Source of the DNA: Cynocephalus volans
Lineage: Eukaryota; Chordata; Mammalia; Dermoptera; Cynocephalidae
Reading direction: 5' to 3'
Length of the DNA stretch: 64,000 nt
NCBI RefSeq assembly: GCF_027409185.1
Contig: NC_084462.1
Span: 43,472,679 to 43,536,678 of the forward strand
Under the pieces are notes generated by a model. It was not told the DNA's origin. It saw nothing but the letters and a program-made list of their open reading frames with translations, and did no database searches. Shown one piece after another: positions 24,082 to 36,079 of the stretch. How positions within the stretch are numbered: the stretch's first letter is position 1; each line of letters opens with the position of its first letter. Both the position numbers and the translations under genes were made by a program.

Positions 24082-27000
24082 AAGATGATAAAACCCAAGC
24101 AAACCAAGAGAAAAATGCAACTGAAGGAAACATACCATGCAGGGATAAAACAACTTCAAAAAACATGCTATTAATCTTAGAGATATAAGAGAAGATAGCA
24201 CATCAGACAAAAACAAGATGCCATAAGAAGGAAATATTCAGAGAATGAAAAAGGCTCTTGAAAGTTAAAAACACGATAGTAGAGTGGAAAACTCAATAGA
24301 AGGATTGGAAGATAAAGTTGAGAAACAATCCTGGAATGTAGAGCAGGAGAACAGAGAAGGAAAACTGGAAAAAAGATTTTTTTAAAAAAACACCAATTCA
24401 GAAAGTCCAATATCCAAATAGTAGGATTTTCACAAAGATAGTACAGAGAAAATGCAGGGAGGAAATCACCAGGGAGAGAACTTGTGAACTACAGGACTTC
24501 TCTTCTGATTAAGTTGTAAAATGTCTCAAAAAAGCATCACACCCACCCTAACAATGAGAATGAGCAAGATAAGCTATAAAAGCATGGTTTTTAAAAGTCC
24601 ACCAAGATCTGAAGATGCCAGGAAACCAAAATGAACCTAATTTCAGAAAATGATGAGCTCTTCGTAGGAGAGAAGGAGCCCACAGCTGATTTCATGTTGG
24701 GTGGAGCAGTGAGAGAAGGAGGAATCTACTGTAGACAAATGTAATATCTGTATTTGAGCTAGCAAAACAGATTAGAATCCCCCAGCCACACAGGGAGGTG
24801 TACTACTAGAGAATCTAGAGATAGACCCATATAAAGTCAATTACTTTTTAAAAAAATCAAGATGACAAGTCAGTTCAAAAGAGAAAGAAGTTTTTCTTGC
24901 CTTTTTTTTTTTTTTAAACAAAACAAAGCAAAAGAAAAAAATGATGTTGCAAGAACTGGATAACCATGTTGGGAAAAATTGACCCTCAACCTCTACCCAT
25001 GCCAGAGACATCAATTAATTTGAAATGAAACATGGATCTAAATGTAAAAGTGAAGACAATAAAAGTACAATAAAATGTAGGAAAATATGTTTGAGACTTT
25101 GGTGTAGATAAAGATTTTTAGATTGGATGCAAGAAATACTAACCATGAAGTAAAATGTTAAATTAAAAATCTCTGTTCATCAAAAGACACCCCCATAAAA
25201 GCCAAATGTTGGATATATCCCCAAATGTTCATTAATAGGAGAACTAATAAATAAATTGAAGTATAGTTACACAATAGCATTTGTAATAGGAAGGAATAAA
25301 CTAGTGATACGAGCTGTACAAAATGGATGAATCTCAAAAATATCATGTTGGGTATAACAAGTAAGAAAAGATACATATCACATGGAACCTTTACATGATG
25401 TTCAAGAACAGGCAAAAGTAATCTAAGATCATAGAATCAGAAAGTGTCGGCCTCTGGGGTGGGGGTGGAGGGAATTGACTGGAAGGAAGATGCTGAAACT
25501 TTCTGAGATGATACAAATGTTCTATACCTTATTTGGAGTGGTGGTTACATGGCTGTAACTTCTTCTCAAAATATTCAAACTGAACACTTAAGATGTGTTC
25601 ACTTATTGTTTGTAATTATGCATCAATCAAATTGTATTGAACTCTCAGCAAACTAGGAATAGAGGGGGAACTTCCTCAACCTGATAAAGAACAGCTATAA
25701 AAACTTACAGCTAAAATAGTACGTGATGGTGGGAAACTTTCTCAGGAAGATCAGGAACAGGGCAAGGTTGTCACCTCTGACTACCCCTTTTCAGCATCAT
25801 ACCAGAAGTCCTAGGTAATGAAATACAACAAGAAAAAGAAAGAAATGATATGCAGCTTGGGAAGAAAGAAATAAAACTGTTTTTATTTTCAGGTGACATG
25901 ATCATCTATGTTGAAAATCCAAAAGTATCAACAAAAAATTCCTAGAACTAAGAAGTGATTATAGCAAGTTTGCAGCATACAAGATTAACATCCAAAGACA
26001 ATAATTTTCCTATATACCAGCAATGAGCAAGTGGAATTTGAAATTAAAAGCACAATACCATCTACCTTAGCACCCCCCAAAATGAAATGTTTAGGTATAA
26101 ATGTAATGAAATATGTATAAGACCTATATAAGGAAAACTACAAAACTCTGATGGATGAAATCAAAGAAAAACTAACTATTTGGAGAGATATTTCATGGTT
26201 ACAGATAAGAAGAGTCAATATGGTCAATCTGTCAGTTCTTCCCAACTTGATCTATAGATTCGATGCAATCCCAATAAAAAATCCCAGCAAGTTATTTTGT
26301 GGATATTGACAAACTGACTCTAAAGTTTATATGGGGAGGCAAAAGACCCAGAGTAGCCAACAAAATATTGAATGAGAACAAAGTGAGAGGACTGGCATTA
26401 CCCAGCCTCAAGACTTCCTATAAAGTTACAATTCTCAAGACATTATAGTATTGGAGAAAAAGACAAATAGTTCATTGGAAAGAAGAGAGCTGAGAAATAG
26501 ACCCACACAAATATAATCAACTGATCTTTGATAAAGGAGCTAAGGCAATACAATGGAGAAAAGACAGTCTTTTTAACAAAAATGTGCTGGAACAACTAGA
26601 TACCCACATGCAAAAGAATGACCTTGGACACAGACCTTACACGCGTCGCAAAAATTAACTCAAAATGGGTCATAGGCCTAAATGTAGAACACAAAACTCT
26701 AAAACTTCTACAAGACAAGAGAAAATCTAGATGATCTTGATTTAAAGATAACTTTTTAGATATCGCACCAAGGTACCACCATCCATGAAAGAAATCTTTG
26801 CAAAGCGGGACAACACCAAATGCTGGAGAGGGTGTGAAGCAACAGGAACTCTCATTCATTGCTGGTGGGAGTGCAAAATGGTACAGATATTTCGGGAGAC
26901 AGTTTGAGAGTTTCTTACAAAAATGAAACATACTCTTATCACGTGATCCAACAATTGTTCCCCTTGGTATTTACTCAAATGAGTTGAAAACTTCTGTCCA

Positions 27001-27449
27001 TGCAAAACCTGCACATGGATATTTATAGCAGTTTTATTCATAATTGTCAAACCTTGGGAGCAACCAGGATGGCCTTCAGAAGATGAATGGATAAGTAAAC
27101 TGTGGTACATCCAGACAACCGAATATCAGCACTAAAAAGAAATGAGCTATCAAGCCATGAAAAGCCATGGAGGAAGCTTAAATGCATATTAATAAGCAAA
27201 AGAAGCCAATCTGAAAAGGCTACATAGTACTGTATGATTCCAACTATAAGATATTTTGGAAAAGGCAAAATTATAAAGACAGTGAAAAGATCAGAGGTTG
27301 CCAGGGGCTGGGGGGACAGATGAATGAGTGAAGCACAGAGCATCTTTAGGGCAGTGCAACTATTCTGTATGTTACTATAATGGTAGATACGTGTCATTAC
27401 ATATTTGTCAAAAACAATAGGCAAAGTGTACCACTCCAGGAATGAACCC
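24082..27449 (+). mobile_element. L1 LINE remnants, sense (at least two copies)
   Basis: A first L1 runs to a 3' end near 25630. A second starts at about 25640 (AACTAGGAATAGAGGGGGAA) and proceeds through ORF2 (GATCTATAGATTCGATGCAA near 26250) to the 3' UTR, where it is split at 27449 by an LTR. Frames are broken everywhere. Confidence 0.83.
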
Positions 27450-27808
27450 TGTTGGGAAAATACAGGGAAAAAAATGGTCAGGGCCCCTTGGATGTTCGGA
27501 GTCTTGCCGAGCATCTGAGGTGTGATTGCGCACGTGCATCCGGGTGGTTTTTTTTTTTTTTTTCTTTTTTTTTTTTTTTTAATTATAAAGGACTAACCCG
27601 CGCAGATGCCTGAAGCTTCTAGAGGACGCTCCGGGAAGCTGTATTAGGTCGGCTGCTCCTAGCTCTGAATAAAAGCCTATTATTTCTTTGCTAACGCCTC
27701 CCAGGACGTTTTCCTATGACCTAGCTCGTAGACCTGCGTGTGGAGGGTTTGTGACCCAGTCTGGACAAAGGGCTCGAGGGGTCTGTGAGCCCGAGCCCTA
27801 GCTCTGCA
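27450..27808 (+). mobile_element. Solo retroviral LTR with TATA and poly(A) signals
   Basis: A 359-bp insertion starts TGTTGGG and ends GCTCTGCA. It is flanked by a perfect 5-bp duplication, AACCC at 27445-27449 and 27809-27813. The L1 3' UTR on its left continues in register on its right, so the empty site is evident. It has a long T-tract (27548-27580), TATAAAG at 27584-27590 and AATAAA at 27668-27673, in promoter then poly(A) order. The TGTTGGG start and short length recall class II (IAP/betaretrovirus-like) LTRs, but a 5-bp duplication is not decisive and the class is tentative. No viral genes remain. Confidence 0.85.
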
Positions 27809-28350
27809 AACCCTAGTGTTAACTATGGACTTTGGGTGATAATGACATGTCAATGTAGGCTCATGCTTTGTAACACATGTCCCACTCTGGTGCAGGGTGC
27901 TGATGGCCGGGGAGGCTATGCCTATGTGGGGGAATGGGTATGTGAGAATCTCTCTACTTTCTGCTCAGTTTTGCTGTGAACCTAAAACTGCTCTAAAAAC
28001 ATTAAGTCTGTTTTTTAAAAAATGCACTGAACCACGAAAAAAATTCAAGAAAATTTCCAAAATTCAATTATTTGGGGATACATACTCAGGAAGAAGGAAT
28101 ATTAGAAGACAGGAGGGGATGAATGATGAATGTAGAAGTCGGGACAGAGGTCGCCTCTCGGTGGGGAAGGAGGTGAGGGACTTAGGGAGGCATGGGGTGG
28201 GGGAAGGTTTAATAGAACCAGCAATGTTGTTTTTTAACCTGGGTGATAGGTTTATGGGTATTCATTTTATTATTTTAAAAATACACATATACCTTTTATG
28301 CACTCTTCTGTACATGCATGTGAAACATTTCACAATTTAAAAATAAAATA
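27809..28350 (+). mobile_element. L1 3' end continuing after the LTR
   Basis: Resumes with TAACTATGGACTTTGGGTGA and GTCAATGTAGGCTCATGCTT, the terminal L1 3' UTR, and ends near the A-rich run around 28340. Confidence 0.78.
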
Positions 28351-28779
28351 AAGTAGGCAAGAATGAGTAAGTAGAAATTTGGAATCAGAAAAACCCAAAC
28401 TCTGCCGCCCCCGCGCCCCCAATCTGGGGCCTTGGTGAATTCCTCTTAAGCCATCTGAGCTCAGCTTTTTTGTTTTAAATTGGGAATAATTATAAATGCA
28501 GCAGAGCCGCCAAGACTAACAGAGGCTGGGGTTCTGGCAAGTGGGTATATAGTGACAAGGAGTTAGCTCCTTCCCCTCCCAGTAAAGAGACTCGGCTAAG
28601 GGTGAGAAAATAGATGGGAGGGTGAATGATGGGTGCTTTTTGATCCCTAATTCTATCAAATGGGCCATGACAACCCTCGTTACACATATTTTTAAAAGGA
28701 AAAAAATCTGGAGCAATTCAATAAACCAAGTCAAATTATTGGCTTCCGGCGCAAAAGGGACATCCGAGAACATAGTGAC

Positions 28780-29770
28780 CCAACGTGGTCACTCTGACTA
28801 GAGCGCTCAGGGAAATGGCTGGCCCTGTCCCGCAGCGGCCAGCTCAGTCCCCGCAGGCACTCGTGACAGTACGCAGCCGGGCCTGGGAGTCACAATGCGG
28901 GCGAGACAGAGATGGGGAGAGAGAGACAGCAGAGCAGACCAGAGAGCGAATTAGAGAGCCCGGAAGGGTGAGCGGGACAGAGGGACTGGGGGCGAGGGTG
29001 TGGGAGGCAGCAGGTCCCCGTTCCCCACCCCGCTCCCGGGCTCGTCCTAGCTCCCGCCGCCCCTCCCCCTCCCCCTCCCCTCCTCAGCTCGTGGGCAGGT
29101 GGCTTCCTCTGCCCACCTGACGATCTCCAGGGTGCGTTGGGCCGCCTGTCTGACCCTGCTCTGGGGACTGCGTTTTATCCGTGATAAAATAATCCCAGAC
29201 CGAAGGGGTGAGCCCTACCGTCGCCTCTGCCAAGGCCCCTTCCCGCTCCCCCGCCCCCCCCACCCGCGGGAGCAGCGGGTGGCGCTGGCGCTCCTGCTCG
29301 GAGGGACGCGGGGACCGGCACGCGGAGCGGGCGCGCGCGGGGACGACTGCGGTCGGGGTAGTCGCCGCCGCCGCCTCGCGGGGCCGCCGGGAGGAAAGGA
29401 GGGGAGGACGAGGGTCGCTGCGTCCAGCGGGGGCTGGGGTTCCGTCCCGGCCTCTGGGGACCGTTGGCGGCTCTGTGAAACCCCAGCACCGGGCGCCTGT
29501 CCTCGTCCCACACTTGGCCCATCCTCGTCTCCCCGCTCGGCAGCCGGGGCCGGAGGGTCGCCTGGGACAAATAAAGGCGAGGAAATCACGAAATCAGGTC
29601 CAAGGGGAAAAAAGAGACAGAGGGATGGATTTCAGCCCCTTCTGTTCTTGGCAGCGACTTCCCTCCAGAGACTCCAGGGAAGGGAATTTGATGACCACGT
29701 GACTTCGCCCCCAGATAGCCGGGCTCGCCTGGCCCTGCGCCAAGTGCTGTCTGTGCAGCCGAATGAGCGG
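28780..29770. promoter_or_regulatory. Orphan CpG island upstream of ADAMTS17
   Basis: About 1 kb of CpG-dense, GC-rich DNA stands between L1-rich flanks. It contains polypurine and polypyrimidine tracts, GC-box-like runs and several GTGAG sequences that could serve as splice donors, the best being GCG|GTGAGTC with GT at 29770-29771. Such islands in mammals usually mark promoters. The nearest known gene start is ADAMTS17, about 11 kb to the right, so this may be the promoter of a lncRNA, an alternative upstream exon, or an enhancer. Open frames here (for example 29099-29773 on +) are proline, glycine and arginine rich and look like a by-product of GC content. Confidence 0.6.
29173..29189. promoter_or_regulatory. 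Perfect GATAAAA palindrome in the orphan CpG island
   Basis: TTTTATC and GATAAAA face each other across a 3-base spacer (CGT). This AT-rich, perfectly symmetric site sits inside very GC-rich DNA. The arms read as GATA-type sites or HOX13-like TTTTAT sites. Function is inferred only from symmetry and position. Confidence 0.35.
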
Positions 29771-30159
29771 TGAGTCATTTCTCCGAAACGCACTTACCTT
29801 TAAGCTCTCTCTCCCTTGGTTTCTTTCTCTCTCTTTCTCCCTCCACCTTCCTCCTGCACCACACTCCCCTCCCCAGGATCTTCGTCGGACAGATTCGATG
29901 TCATCACACTCATGACTCTGTCATCCCAGGGCCCGCCAGGCCCCTCTTTTGTTCTCTTCTGTTATTCTCTTAATCCTTCATCTTCCCCTCCCCAGTAGAG
30001 GAGCCCAATCTACATATTTAATGTATATCTTTCTAGTCCACCTTCTAGTTTTAAAATACGGTGTTGTTTTGAACTTACTTACATAAAAGTATTACATGAA
30101 AGTATTGCGTCAAAATGTTATCCCATTATTTGCATTTTAAGCTCAACATTGTTCTTGAA

Positions 30160-33100
30160 ACAACTTTCTTGAGGTATAGTTCATGTACAACAAACTGCAC
30201 GTATTTAAAGTGTACGATTTGATAGTACAAATGGACGTATGCATTCACCCATGTTTTGACATATGTAGACACTCATGAAACTTTTACCATAATCAACATA
30301 TCATCCCTGTTAACCTAAAATAAACAGCAGAGAGACGGCTCTCCAGAAGAAAGAGCTTATTCGCAGTAGCAGGGGATTGTGATCTGGGATCCTCATGCTC
30401 TGGGGAACCAGAGGCACGTCCAGGGAGGCAAGAGAGGGCAAGAGTTTTTGAAAGCAAAACAGGGGAGGTTACATTAGTTGTTCTGAAACAATCATCCTTG
30501 GACACAAAGGTTCATAACAAGGGAGGCGTTAGGCTATTAGTGGAACAGGCAGCTGTTAGGCAGGCATCCAAATGGAAGTAATCTTTGTGCAAGGTTGTGG
30601 TTTAGGCAGAGTCTCTTGTGATAGTTCCTGGTATCAGGCAATCGTGTGTGAGGGCCCTCCCTTCCCGTGCTCCCGGCTCCATTTTGTTAGGGCTTGACAA
30701 AAGTGACTCCATTTTTGTACGGACAACTTTCACAACCCCAAAAGTTTCCTCCTGTCCCTTTGTTACTTCTCTCCCATGTACCTCCCAGCACCTACCTCTT
30801 CACCAGGCAACCACCTAGTCAGTCAGCCCATTAGTTTGCATTTTCTAAAGTTTTACGTAAATAGAAGCACATGCTATGTACTCTTTTTAAGTGGGGCATC
30901 ATCCACTCAATAATTACTTTGATATGTATTCATATTGTCACATGTATCGATAGTTCATTCTTTATGGTCAAGTAGTATTCCACTGTATATCGTCTATTCT
31001 ACAACTTATTTATTCACCAGCGATGGGGATTTGGGTTGATTCCAGTTTTTGGCTATTACAGATAAAACTGTCATGATCATTTATTTACAAGTCTTTGTAT
31101 GGACATATGCTTTCATACTTAAGAATGAAATGACGGTATAGGTGTATGTTTAACTTTTTAAGAAACTGCCAAAGTGTTTTTCAAAGTGGTTGTACCATAT
31201 TACATTCTCACCAGTAGTGTACAAAATTTCCATTTTCTCCACATCTTCAACAACACTTGGTATGGTCAGTTTTTTTAAAAAAAAAGCCGTATGTAGTGAT
31301 TATTTTGTTATGCTTTTAAATTTGCATTTCCCTAAACACTAATGATATTGAGCATCTTTTCAAATCTTATTTTTCATGTGTATATCATGTGTATATCAAA
31401 TGTTTGGTAATATGTTTATTCAAATCTTTTGCTCATTTTTAAAAAAATGAGTTGTGCATTTTCTTGTGTGTGTGTTTTATTGTGGTAAAATATATGTAAC
31501 ATAAAATTCACCATTGTAGACATTCAGTAGTGCTAAGTTCATTCACAATGTTACACAATCATAACATTTCCAAAACATTTTCCTCATCCTAAGCAGAAAG
31601 TCTATACCCATTAAGCAATAACCTTCCATTCCCCCCTCTCTCTAACCCCTGGTGACCTCTTTTCCATATGTTATGTGTTATTGGTAATTTTATGTTTAAC
31701 TTTTTGAGGAACTGCCAAACTTTCCACAGAGGCTGCAGCATTTTGTTTTCCTACCAGCAGTGTACAGAGGGCTCCAATTTCTCCACATCCTCACCAACAG
31801 TTATTATTTTCCATTTTTTTTTTGTTGTTTTTTATAGTAGCCATTGCGGTTTAGATTTGCATTTCCATAATGATTAGTGGTGATGAGTATTTTTTTATGT
31901 GCTTATTGACCATTTGTACATCTTCCTTGGATGCAAGTACTCTATCAGATACATGCTTTGCAAATATATTCTCCTAGCCTGTGCCTTGTCTTTTCAGTCC
32001 TTAACAGTGTCTTTTCCAGAGCAAAAATTTTTAATTACAATAAAGTATAGTTTATCAATTTATTCTTTTCATGGGTCATTCTTTTGGTATCATATCTAAG
32101 AAATCTTTGCCTAAACCAAAGTCACAAAGATTTTCTCCTGTGTGTTCTCCTGGGAGGCTTATAGTTTTAGGTTTTACGTTTAGGTCTGTGATCTATTTCC
32201 AGTTAATTTTATATATGATGCAAGATATACATGTTAATATTTTTCCTATGGATATCTAATTTTTTTAGCACCATTTGTTTGAAAAGGCTATGATTACTAC
32301 ATTGGGTTACCTTTGCACCATTTCAAAAAAATCAGTTGTCCACATATGTGTGGGTCTATATTAGGACTCTATATTTTGTTCCATTGATCTGTTTTGTCTA
32401 CAATAATGCAAAACCACACTATCCTGCTTACTGTATGTAGATTTACATTCATTCTTGAAATCAGATGGTGTTAGCCTGCCAAATTATTCTTTTTCAGAGT
32501 TGTGTTCTTTGCATTTCCATATGAATTTTAGACTCAGCTTATCAATTTCTCCAAAAGTCAGCTTGGATTTAGTTTGGGGATGTGTTGAATATGTATATCA
32601 GTTTGAAGAGAATTGGCATCTTAGCAACATAGTATATCTCTCCAATTATTTAGGTCTTCTTTAATTTTGCTCTGCAGTGTTCTGTAGACAGTGTAGAAGA
32701 GGTCTTTCCCATCTTTTGTCAGATTTATCCCTAAGTATTTCATATTTTTTATGCTATTGTAAATTGTATTGTTTTCTAATTTCACTTTCTGATTGTCCAT
32801 TGCTAGTGTACTGAAATACAATCGAAATGTGTATAGGTCTTATATCCTTCAGTCTTGCTGAGTTACTTATTGGTCCTAGTAACTTTTTTATAGATTTCAT
32901 AGGATTTTCTACAAAGATGATCATGTTGTCTGTGAACAAAGGCAATTTTATTTCTTCTTTTCCAATATGGATTCTTTTATATACATATTTTTTGCCTGAT
33001 TGCATCAGCTAGAACTTCAAATACAATTTTGAAAAGAAATGGTGGGAGCAGATGCTCGTCTTTTTGCTGATTTTGGGAGAAAAGCATTTCAGGCTTTTGC

Positions 33101-33330
33101 CATTAAGTTTGATGTTATCTGCAGATTTTTTATAGATGTCTTTTATCAGGTTGAAGAAGTTCTCTTCTATTGCTAGTTTGCTGAGATTCTTTTTTTAATC
33201 AAGAATGTATGTTGGGTTTTATCAAAGGCTTTTTCTATGTCTGCTGAGATGATCATATGATTTTTTCTTTTTAGTTTGTTAATACTGTGAATTGTAATGA
33301 TTGATTTTAGGATATTAAATAAATACTATG
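30160..33330 (-). mobile_element. L1 LINE remnants, antisense, split by an LTR
   Basis: Reversed L1 3' UTR begins at 30160 (CAACTTTCTTGAGGTATAGT), is interrupted at 30308-30734, and resumes with CCCCAAAAGTTTCCTCCTGT. From 32070 to 33330 it reads as reversed ORF2. A second reversed 3' UTR lies at 31470-31830, so more than one copy is present. Confidence 0.83.
30308..30734 (-). mobile_element. Solo class-I-like ERV LTR, antisense
   Basis: About 427 bp splits a reversed L1 3' UTR. On its own strand it starts TGTGAAAGTTGTCC and ends TTTTAGGTTAACA, with a pyrimidine-rich downstream part and AATAAGCTCTTTC, typical of gammaretrovirus-like (class I) LTRs. Flanking 5-mers are ATCCC (30303-30307) and ACCCC (30735-30739), a 4/5 match. 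The exact right end could shift by two bases. Confidence 0.75.
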
Positions 33331-33339
33331 TAACAAATA

Positions 33340-35510
33340 TCCTCTTTGTGCTCACTCAAGCTCAGTGGATTTCTGATACTAGCAACCAAGGGTTTTTGAA
33401 AAATACAATCTAGTTATTAAGATATGATTATATATAGCTTCTCTGACCAGCTTTGTATTTCAAAGCTTAATTGATCTTGGGGAAAAGTTCTGGATGACAT
33501 ATGTAAGAAGGGTGAGAAATCTGTAAACTGCTAGTGATTTGGCAAATATTTATTGAGTGCTTGCTTGTGTCAAGCAGAGTCTCAGGTGTTGGATGCTGAA
33601 ATGCACACTCCTAGGTGTGAAGACTAGCCAGGGATTGTTGTGAAGAAATCCCAGAGTTGTTCAAACAGTGGAGGCCTTCCTCGTCCCTTTCCTTTCTAGG
33701 TAGCAGGGGAACCTTTTTTTACATCTGGACTCTTTGGTTGTTGCTGTTGCAACATTATCTCTGGTCACTTGACAACTCATGGAGTCTTCAGAAATTTCTG
33801 ATTTTATCAAACTGTGCTCTTTCTTGACTCATTTATTTAATGCACATAACTGAGAGCTGTAAGGTACCAGGAGTGTTCTAGGCCCTTGTTTCCATTTCCA
33901 AGGATTGTCAGAATTGCTAGGCTAAAAGTTCAAACGCAAAAGAGAGAAAACCTAGCTCAATTCCTTGTTTTACAGACAAGAAACTGAGGATCCGAGAAGA
34001 GGAAAACATTGCCCTAGACACAAGAGAGTTAGAGACAGATTCACTGCAACTCCATGTGCTCCATTTGCGGGCAGGTCGAAATTCCTTTTTTCTCCCCATT
34101 TTTCCCCTTAATGATAGAGGGCCTGGCTCTGGTGCCCCGGGGTCTGACTCAAATCCCAGGTCCACCACTGACCAGCTGTGCCACCTTAACAGGCACAGCG
34201 CTTATTTCTCCGGGGCGCTGTGCCCTGTCTGTAGAGTGCGGTGAACAGTAACATCCGCAGTCACGGGAGGTTTGCCTGTCCCCTCTCGCTCTTGCTTCCA
34301 GTGTTCAGACGCAGACTGGACGGTCACCACTTTCCACGGAGAAGGCGACAAAGTGGGAAATGAAGCAGGACCCCAGCTCACCACTACATCCTTGTGATCC
34401 AGGGGAAAACCACCTCTCTTTGTTGCCATTACATTTTATCTGTAAAGTGGGACTCTTTACCTCATGGGACATTTGTGAGAAGTGGTCAACGTTTTAAGAA
34501 TTTATCAGTCTTGAGGAAATAACTTATAAGTCATTTGGGGCTGGTCATTCATATTCCTAGGCTCACTTTTCCCATGTATTAGTGAGAGATAATAATTTCT
34601 CCTTCACAGGGCTATTGCAAGGATTAAGTAGATTGTGTATATTACGTTATGCAAATGGCGACCTGGTCATAAAAACAAAAGCAATGTGTATAAGTATATT
34701 AAAGATGGAACCACATTGAAATTTCTAAGATTTATCAGTTTTCTCAAAGTCCTACATCCAGTAGTTAATGAAAGCAAATGATACAGAAGGTCCTGAGCGT
34801 GAGACAGTGCCACCTCACCCGCCTCTCTGACCCACTCACTCCTGAAAGTGACCCTTTTAACTATTTCTGTGTTTAATTCTTCTGATGGTTTGCTCCATAT
34901 CATTAAAAACTATTCTTATGCCAATATTTTTATATGTCAAATGAGATATATTAATTGACTACTGCTATGGTGGATAAGGATTTATCTCTTATCACATTCC
35001 ATCCTAATATAAGAGATTTTTACTTCTCTTACTTTTTTTTTGAAAAAAAAAACTGTGTCTGTGTGAAACTGCACAGTTCAGACCTGTGTTGATCAAAGGT
35101 CAATGGCGTTATGATTATATTTCCTTCTTTGTGATGTTTTGGCTTTTTCTTCTTTTTTTACTGCTTCTGCTTAACTTCTGTGCACTCAGACTTCTAGTTC
35201 CTCTCTGATGGTGTCAGAGATATGTAGGCATGGATCCAAGCACTCATATGCATTGTTTCCTGGGCAAGCCAGACAGTCTCGTCCCTGGGCCTGAGCCAAA
35301 GCTTTGGCAGAGAGCAGTGGAAAGGGATCAACCAGCTGTCTGGCTGTTCTTGCAAATACACTCACCGGCTGACCCTGCAGGTTGCTTCTGGGTGCACTGA
35401 ACTCCTAATGAACACCTCCTGCATGCCATCATCAAATGAATAAATGTTCATCTGATTAATCATATAAATCTTTAATCTATCTTGGAATTAATTTTAGTAT
35501 GTGTTATGAA
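33340..35510. other. Intergenic DNA with MIR traces
   Basis: MIR-like pieces lie at about 33960-34030, 34110-34200 and 34480-34650 (CATATTCCTAGGCTCACTTT, then ATTGCAAGGATTAAGTAGAT). The rest shows no gene or named repeat. Confidence 0.5.
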
Positions 35511-35513
35511 TTT

Positions 35514-36070
35514 GTATTAGTTAGTTATTGCTGCATAACAAATTATTGCAAAACTTAGTGACTTAAAACACTAATAACAAATTATTTTCTCTTGGTTTTT
35601 CACGGGTCTGGAATTCAGTGAGGGCACAGCAGAGATGCCTATCGCTGCTCATGAACTTTGGGGCAGACTGAGAGGCTGGGGGTTGAAATCATGTGAAGGC
35701 TTGCCTGAGGCTAGAGGATCTGCTTCCAGTGTGGCTCATTCACATGACTAGGTAGTTGATTCTGGCAAGCTGGTTTCCTTTCCATAAGGGCCTCTCCACA
35801 CATGGTTTTCTCCAACAGGGCTGCTTGAACATCCCTGTGACATGGCTGATGTTTTCCCCCAAAACAAGTGATCCAAGAACGAGAGCCAGGCAGAAGCTCT
35901 ATCCTTTCTATGACCTAGCCTCAGAGCCCAAAGCAGTACTTCCAGCACACCCTACTCATGAGAAGCAGGTCAGTAACTCTAGCACACATTCTAGGCAGGG
36001 GGATTAGGTTCCACCTGTTGAAGGGAAGAGGGTCATAATTAGAAGATATGTTTTAAAACCACCACAGAAC
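35514..36070. repeat. Old interspersed repeat (LTR-like), family uncertain
   Basis: Opens GTATTAGTTAGTTATTGCTGCATAAC, then GACTTAAAACA, GGAATTCAGTGAGGGCACAG, TGAAGGCTTGCCTGAGGCT and CAAGTGATCCAAGAACGAGA. This order is familiar from an abundant old mammalian repeat, but I cannot name the subfamily securely. Confidence 0.6.
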
Positions 36071-36079
36071 CTAACTTAG

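Noticed and set aside
27047-27514. 155-codon open frame on -
   Set aside because: It lies on the reverse strand of an L1 3' UTR and crosses into the LTR at 27450; not a gene.
1-28700. 3' end of CERS3, the upstream neighbour of ADAMTS17 in human as I recall
   Set aside because: I found no exon resembling a ceramide synthase in this window; it probably lies further left.
29099-29773. 224-codon open frame on + in the orphan CpG island
   Set aside because: No recognisable domain; composition is set by GC content. An exon here is possible, but this frame is not evidence for a protein.
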